From NCBI GenBank assembly GCA_003545125.1, contig DQCI01000116.1:4604-11925 (forward strand): a DNA stretch of 7,322 nt, read 5' to 3'. Each line of letters starts with the position of its first letter. Positions within the stretch are counted from its first letter, which is position 1. The stretch comes from Paracoccaceae bacterium. GTDB lineage: Bacteria > Pseudomonadota > Alphaproteobacteria > Rhodobacterales > Rhodobacteraceae. The notes beneath the pieces were generated by a model. It did no database searches and was not told the DNA's origin. It was given only the letters and a program-made list of their open reading frames with translations. Both the position numbers and the translations under genes were made by a program. This document shows, in pieces, positions 4,639-7,322 of this stretch.

Positions 4639-7320
4639 ATGGAAGCCAACCCCCTTGCGAAAATGATGAACCCGAAATCGGTCGCGATCTATGGTGCGTC
4701 CGATAATGCCGAGACTGTCGGTGGAAGGGTCTTCACCAACCTCAAAGCCGACGGGTTCGAGGGGAAAATGTACCCAATCAACCCGAAGCACAAACAGGTG
4801 GGTGGGCTGAAGTGTTTTCCCTCAGTGCTCGACATCGGCGAAGAGGTCGACCTGGCGTTGATCGCGACGCCCGCGCGCACCGTGCCCGGTATCATCCGCG
4901 ACCTTGGTGAAGCGGGCTGCAAGAACGCGATCATCCTGTCGGCCGGCTTCGGGGAAGGCGGCGGCGACGGCAAGGGATACGAGACCGAGCTGATCGCCCA
5001 GGCAAACCGTGCAGGGGTGCGGTTCATGGGGCCGAACTGCGTTGGCCTGGTGCGGCCCTGGCACAAGATGAACGCCACCTTTCTGCGCGCCGGCACGCCG
5101 AAAGGGCGTCTTGCGCTGATCTCGCAATCGGGCGCGCTCAACTCGGCGATTTCCGACTGGGCGGGGCCGCATCACCTCGGCTTCTCGGCCCTGGTGAGCT
5201 TGGGCAACGCGACCAATATTGATTTCGGCGACATCATGCAATTTCTCGCGACCGATCCGCATACGGACGCGATCCTGCTCTATGTCGAAGGCGTGAAACA
5301 TGCGCCCTCCTTCCTGTCGGCGATGCGCGCGACGACCCGCCTGAAGCCGGTGATCGTGCTGAAATCGGGTCGCCACGAGGCCAGCTCGAAGGCGGCCTCG
5401 ACCCATACCGGCGCGCTGATGGGGGCCGACCATGTGTTCGACGCCGCCCTTGAGCGGACCGGTGCGGTGCGCGCGCTGTCCTTCGGGCAGCTGTTCGCCG
5501 CGGCCGAGATCCTCGGCTCCAACAAGCGCTCGAACGGCAACCGGCTCGGCATCGTCACTAACGGCGGCGGCGCCGGCGTGCTGGCGGCTGACCGGGCGGG
5601 CGACACAAGGGTCGACATCGCTGATCTCTCGCCGAAGACGATCGAAAAGCTTGGCAAGGTGCTGCCGAAATACTGGAGCCACGGCAACCCGGTCGACGTG
5701 CTGGGCGACGCGGGGCCCAAGGAATACGGCGCCGCGGTCAAGGCGGTCTACGAAGACCCGAATGTCGACGGCATTCTGGTGCTGCTCACGCCCCAGGCGA
5801 TGACCGACGCCGACGCCATTGCCAAGGCGGTGGTGGAAAACCTGCCGAAGCGGCGCAGCAAGCCGGTGCTCGCCAGTTTCATGGGCGAAAGCTCTGTGGG
5901 CACGGCCCGCGAATACCTGTCGGAGAACAGTATTGCCGATTTCGCGACACCGGAGCCGGCGGTTTCCGCCTTCTCCTACCTCGCGACCCATCACCGCAAC
6001 CGCAGGCTGGCGTTGGAGACCCCCTCGCCCCAGGCCGAGACGCACCATCCGGACCTGGAGGGGGCTCGGATGATCGTCGACGCGGTGCTGGCCGATGATC
6101 GCGACATGTTGTCGGACGTGGAATCGAAGGCGTTGATGCGGGCGTTCCACATCCCGGTCAACATGACCATCGAAGCCGACAGCGAGTCCTCGGCGCTGGT
6201 CGCCGCCGAAACCGTCGGTTTCCCGGTGGCGATCAAGATCAATTCGCAGGACATCAGCCACAAGTCCGATGTCGGCGGCGTGCGGATCAATATCACCGAC
6301 GCGGCCGAGGTGATGGTGGCGTTTCGCTCGATCGTGGCCTCGGCCAGGGCCGCCCGGCCAAATGCCCGGATCAAGGGCGTGACGGTCGAGGCGATGGCGC
6401 GGCTTACCGGCGCGCGTGAACTGGTGATCGGCGCGAGCCGCGACAAGGTGTTCGGGCCGACGATCCTGTTCGGTGCCGGCGGCACGATGGTCGAGGTTCT
6501 GCAAGACAGCGCGGTGGCCCTGCCGCCGCTCAATACCGTTCTTGCGAGCCGCCTGGTGGACCGCACCAAAGTGTCGAAGCTGCTGGCCGCCTTTCGCGAA
6601 CGCGACGCGGTCGACCGCGAGGCGGTGGTCGACGTGTTGATGCGGGTCTCGGACCTCATCTGTGAGCTGCCGCAGATTGTCGAGCTCGACATCAACCCGC
6701 TGTTTGCCGGCCCCGAAGGGGTGTTGGCGGTCGATGCGCGGGTCAAGGTGGCGCGCCCGCCGGCGCGCGACGGGCGCTATGATCACGTCGCGATCCATCC
6801 CTACCCGCGGCACCTGATCGTCGAAGATCACCTGATAGACGGCACCCCGCTGATCATCCGTCCGATCCGGCCCGATGACGCCGAGAGCGAGCAGAACTTC
6901 GTGCGCGGTCTGTCGGACGAAGCCCGGATGTTCCGCTTCATGGGGGCGATGAACGAGCTGTCTCCCGAGATGCTGGTGCAGTTCACCCAGATCGACTACC
7001 GGCGCGAAATGGCGATGGTCGCGATGGCCATGCGCGACGGCCATGAGCAGCAGGTGGGCGTGGCCCGCTACGTCATCAATCCCGATGGCCGCAGCTGCGA
7101 GTTCGCCATCGTGGTGGGCGATCAGATCACCCACCAGGGCATCGGTACAAGGCTGATGAAGGCGCTGTTCCGCGCCGCCCGCGACCACGGGCTTCAGGTG
7201 ATCGAGGGCACGGTGCTGAAAAACAACGAACCGATGCATCAGCTGATGAACGATCTCGGCTTCTCCCGGCGGATGGACCCCGACGATCCGGATCTGGTGC
7301 TGGTCGAACGCAACCTGTAA
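4639..7320 (+). CDS. ADP-forming acyl-CoA synthetase fused to a GNAT acetyltransferase (Pat-like architecture)
   Basis: The 893-residue cytoplasmic protein has, in order, a CoA-binding Rossmann domain (about 8-135, with VAIYGAS at 15-21), a succinyl-CoA-ligase-like domain (about 150-290), a linking ligase domain (about 300-450), an ATP-grasp domain (about 475-705, with VAIKINS at 530-536, HKSDVGGV at 541-548 and ELDINPLF at 682-689), and a C-terminal GNAT domain (about 735-893). The synthetase part would interconvert acyl-CoA, ADP and phosphate with acid, CoA and ATP. His256 in THTGALMG aligns with the phosphorylated histidine of ADP-forming acetyl-CoA synthetases; Salmonella Pat, as I recall it, lacks it. 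The GNAT part has QGIGTRL (833-839) for acetyl-CoA and Glu821 in CEFAIVV, matching the catalytic glutamate of Pat, so lysine acetylation of metabolic enzymes is likely. The start is set by AAAGGAG 10 bases upstream and by the family's N-terminus. It diverges from the Ca2+-type ATPase across a shared FNR-type site. The architecture is certain; which activities are live, and the substrate, are inferred. Confidence 0.94.
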   Translation: MEANPLAKMMNPKSVAIYGASDNAETVGGRVFTNLKADGFEGKMYPINPKHKQVGGLKCFPSVLDIGEEVDLALIATPARTVPGIIRDLGEAGCKNAIILSAGFGEGGGDGKGYETELIAQANRAGVRFMGPNCVGLVRPWHKMNATFLRAGTPKGRLALISQSGALNSAISDWAGPHHLGFSALVSLGNATNIDFGDIMQFLATDPHTDAILLYVEGVKHAPSFLSAMRATTRLKPVIVLKSGRHEASSKAASTHTGALMGADHVFDAALERTGAVRALSFGQLFAAAEILGSNKRSNGNRLGIVTNGGGAGVLAADRAGDTRVDIADLSPKTIEKLGKVLPKYWSHGNPVDVLGDAGPKEYGAAVKAVYEDPNVDGILVLLTPQAMTDADAIAKAVVENLPKRRSKPVLASFMGESSVGTAREYLSENSIADFATPEPAVSAFSYLATHHRNRRLALETPSPQAETHHPDLEGARMIVDAVLADDRDMLSDVESKALMRAFHIPVNMTIEADSESSALVAAETVGFPVAIKINSQDISHKSDVGGVRINITDAAEVMVAFRSIVASARAARPNARIKGVTVEAMARLTGARELVIGASRDKVFGPTILFGAGGTMVEVLQDSAVALPPLNTVLASRLVDRTKVSKLLAAFRERDAVDREAVVDVLMRVSDLICELPQIVELDINPLFAGPEGVLAVDARVKVARPPARDGRYDHVAIHPYPRHLIVEDHLIDGTPLIIRPIRPDDAESEQNFVRGLSDEARMFRFMGAMNELSPEMLVQFTQIDYRREMAMVAMAMRDGHEQQVGVARYVINPDGRSCEFAIVVGDQITHQGIGTRLMKALFRAARDHGLQVIEGTVLKNNEPMHQLMNDLGFSRRMDPDDPDLVLVERNL

Positions 7321-7322
7321 AA

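Noticed and set aside
4822..7239. An 805-codon open frame on the minus strand opposite the synthetase-acetyltransferase
   Set aside because: It is an antisense shadow of a gene with five recognisable domains, with the same low-complexity composition and no motif.

Overview
The window is GC-rich DNA with strong third-position G/C bias. Its gene content and intergenic style suggest an alphaproteobacterium, probably of the Rhodobacteraceae. Pointers are the AT-rich GTATTTTT-GGC-AAAAATAC hairpin just after a stop codon, a short secreted protein of a kind I associate with that class, and a D-arginine-dehydrogenase-like flavoprotein. The family-level placement is inference.

Layout. Positions 60-1571 hold two rightward genes 42 bases apart: a small exported protein with two cysteines, then an FAD-dependent amine/D-amino-acid oxidoreductase. 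Positions 1572-1809 are non-coding and packed with about six tandem hairpins; the last is a probable bidirectional terminator between the flavoprotein gene and the leftward gene that follows. Positions 1810-4410 (minus strand) encode a complete ten-helix P2A-type cation-translocating ATPase (SERCA-like, probably Ca2+). Positions 4411-4638 are a divergent promoter region centred on a perfect CRP/FNR-type palindrome (TTGAC-N4-GTCAA). Positions 4639-7320 encode an 893-residue fusion of an ADP-forming acyl-CoA synthetase and a GNAT acetyltransferase; it ends two bases before the window does.

How the parts fit. The ATPase and the synthetase-acetyltransferase are transcribed away from each other, with one FNR-type site between them. 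The likely reading is a low-oxygen or energy-stress pair: one protein links acyl-CoA, ATP and probably protein acetylation, and the other spends ATP to keep the cytosol low in a cation. Two points stand out. The synthetase half keeps the catalytic histidine that enterobacterial Pat has lost, so it may be a true two-activity enzyme. The flavoprotein keeps the D-arginine dehydrogenase framework but has changed the residue that recognises the arginine side chain. No RNA genes, CRISPR arrays or insertion sequences were seen. I did not find a clear unknown defence or mobile system here; the most unusual DNA is the folded stretch at 1578-1810 and the compact control region at 4473-4628.
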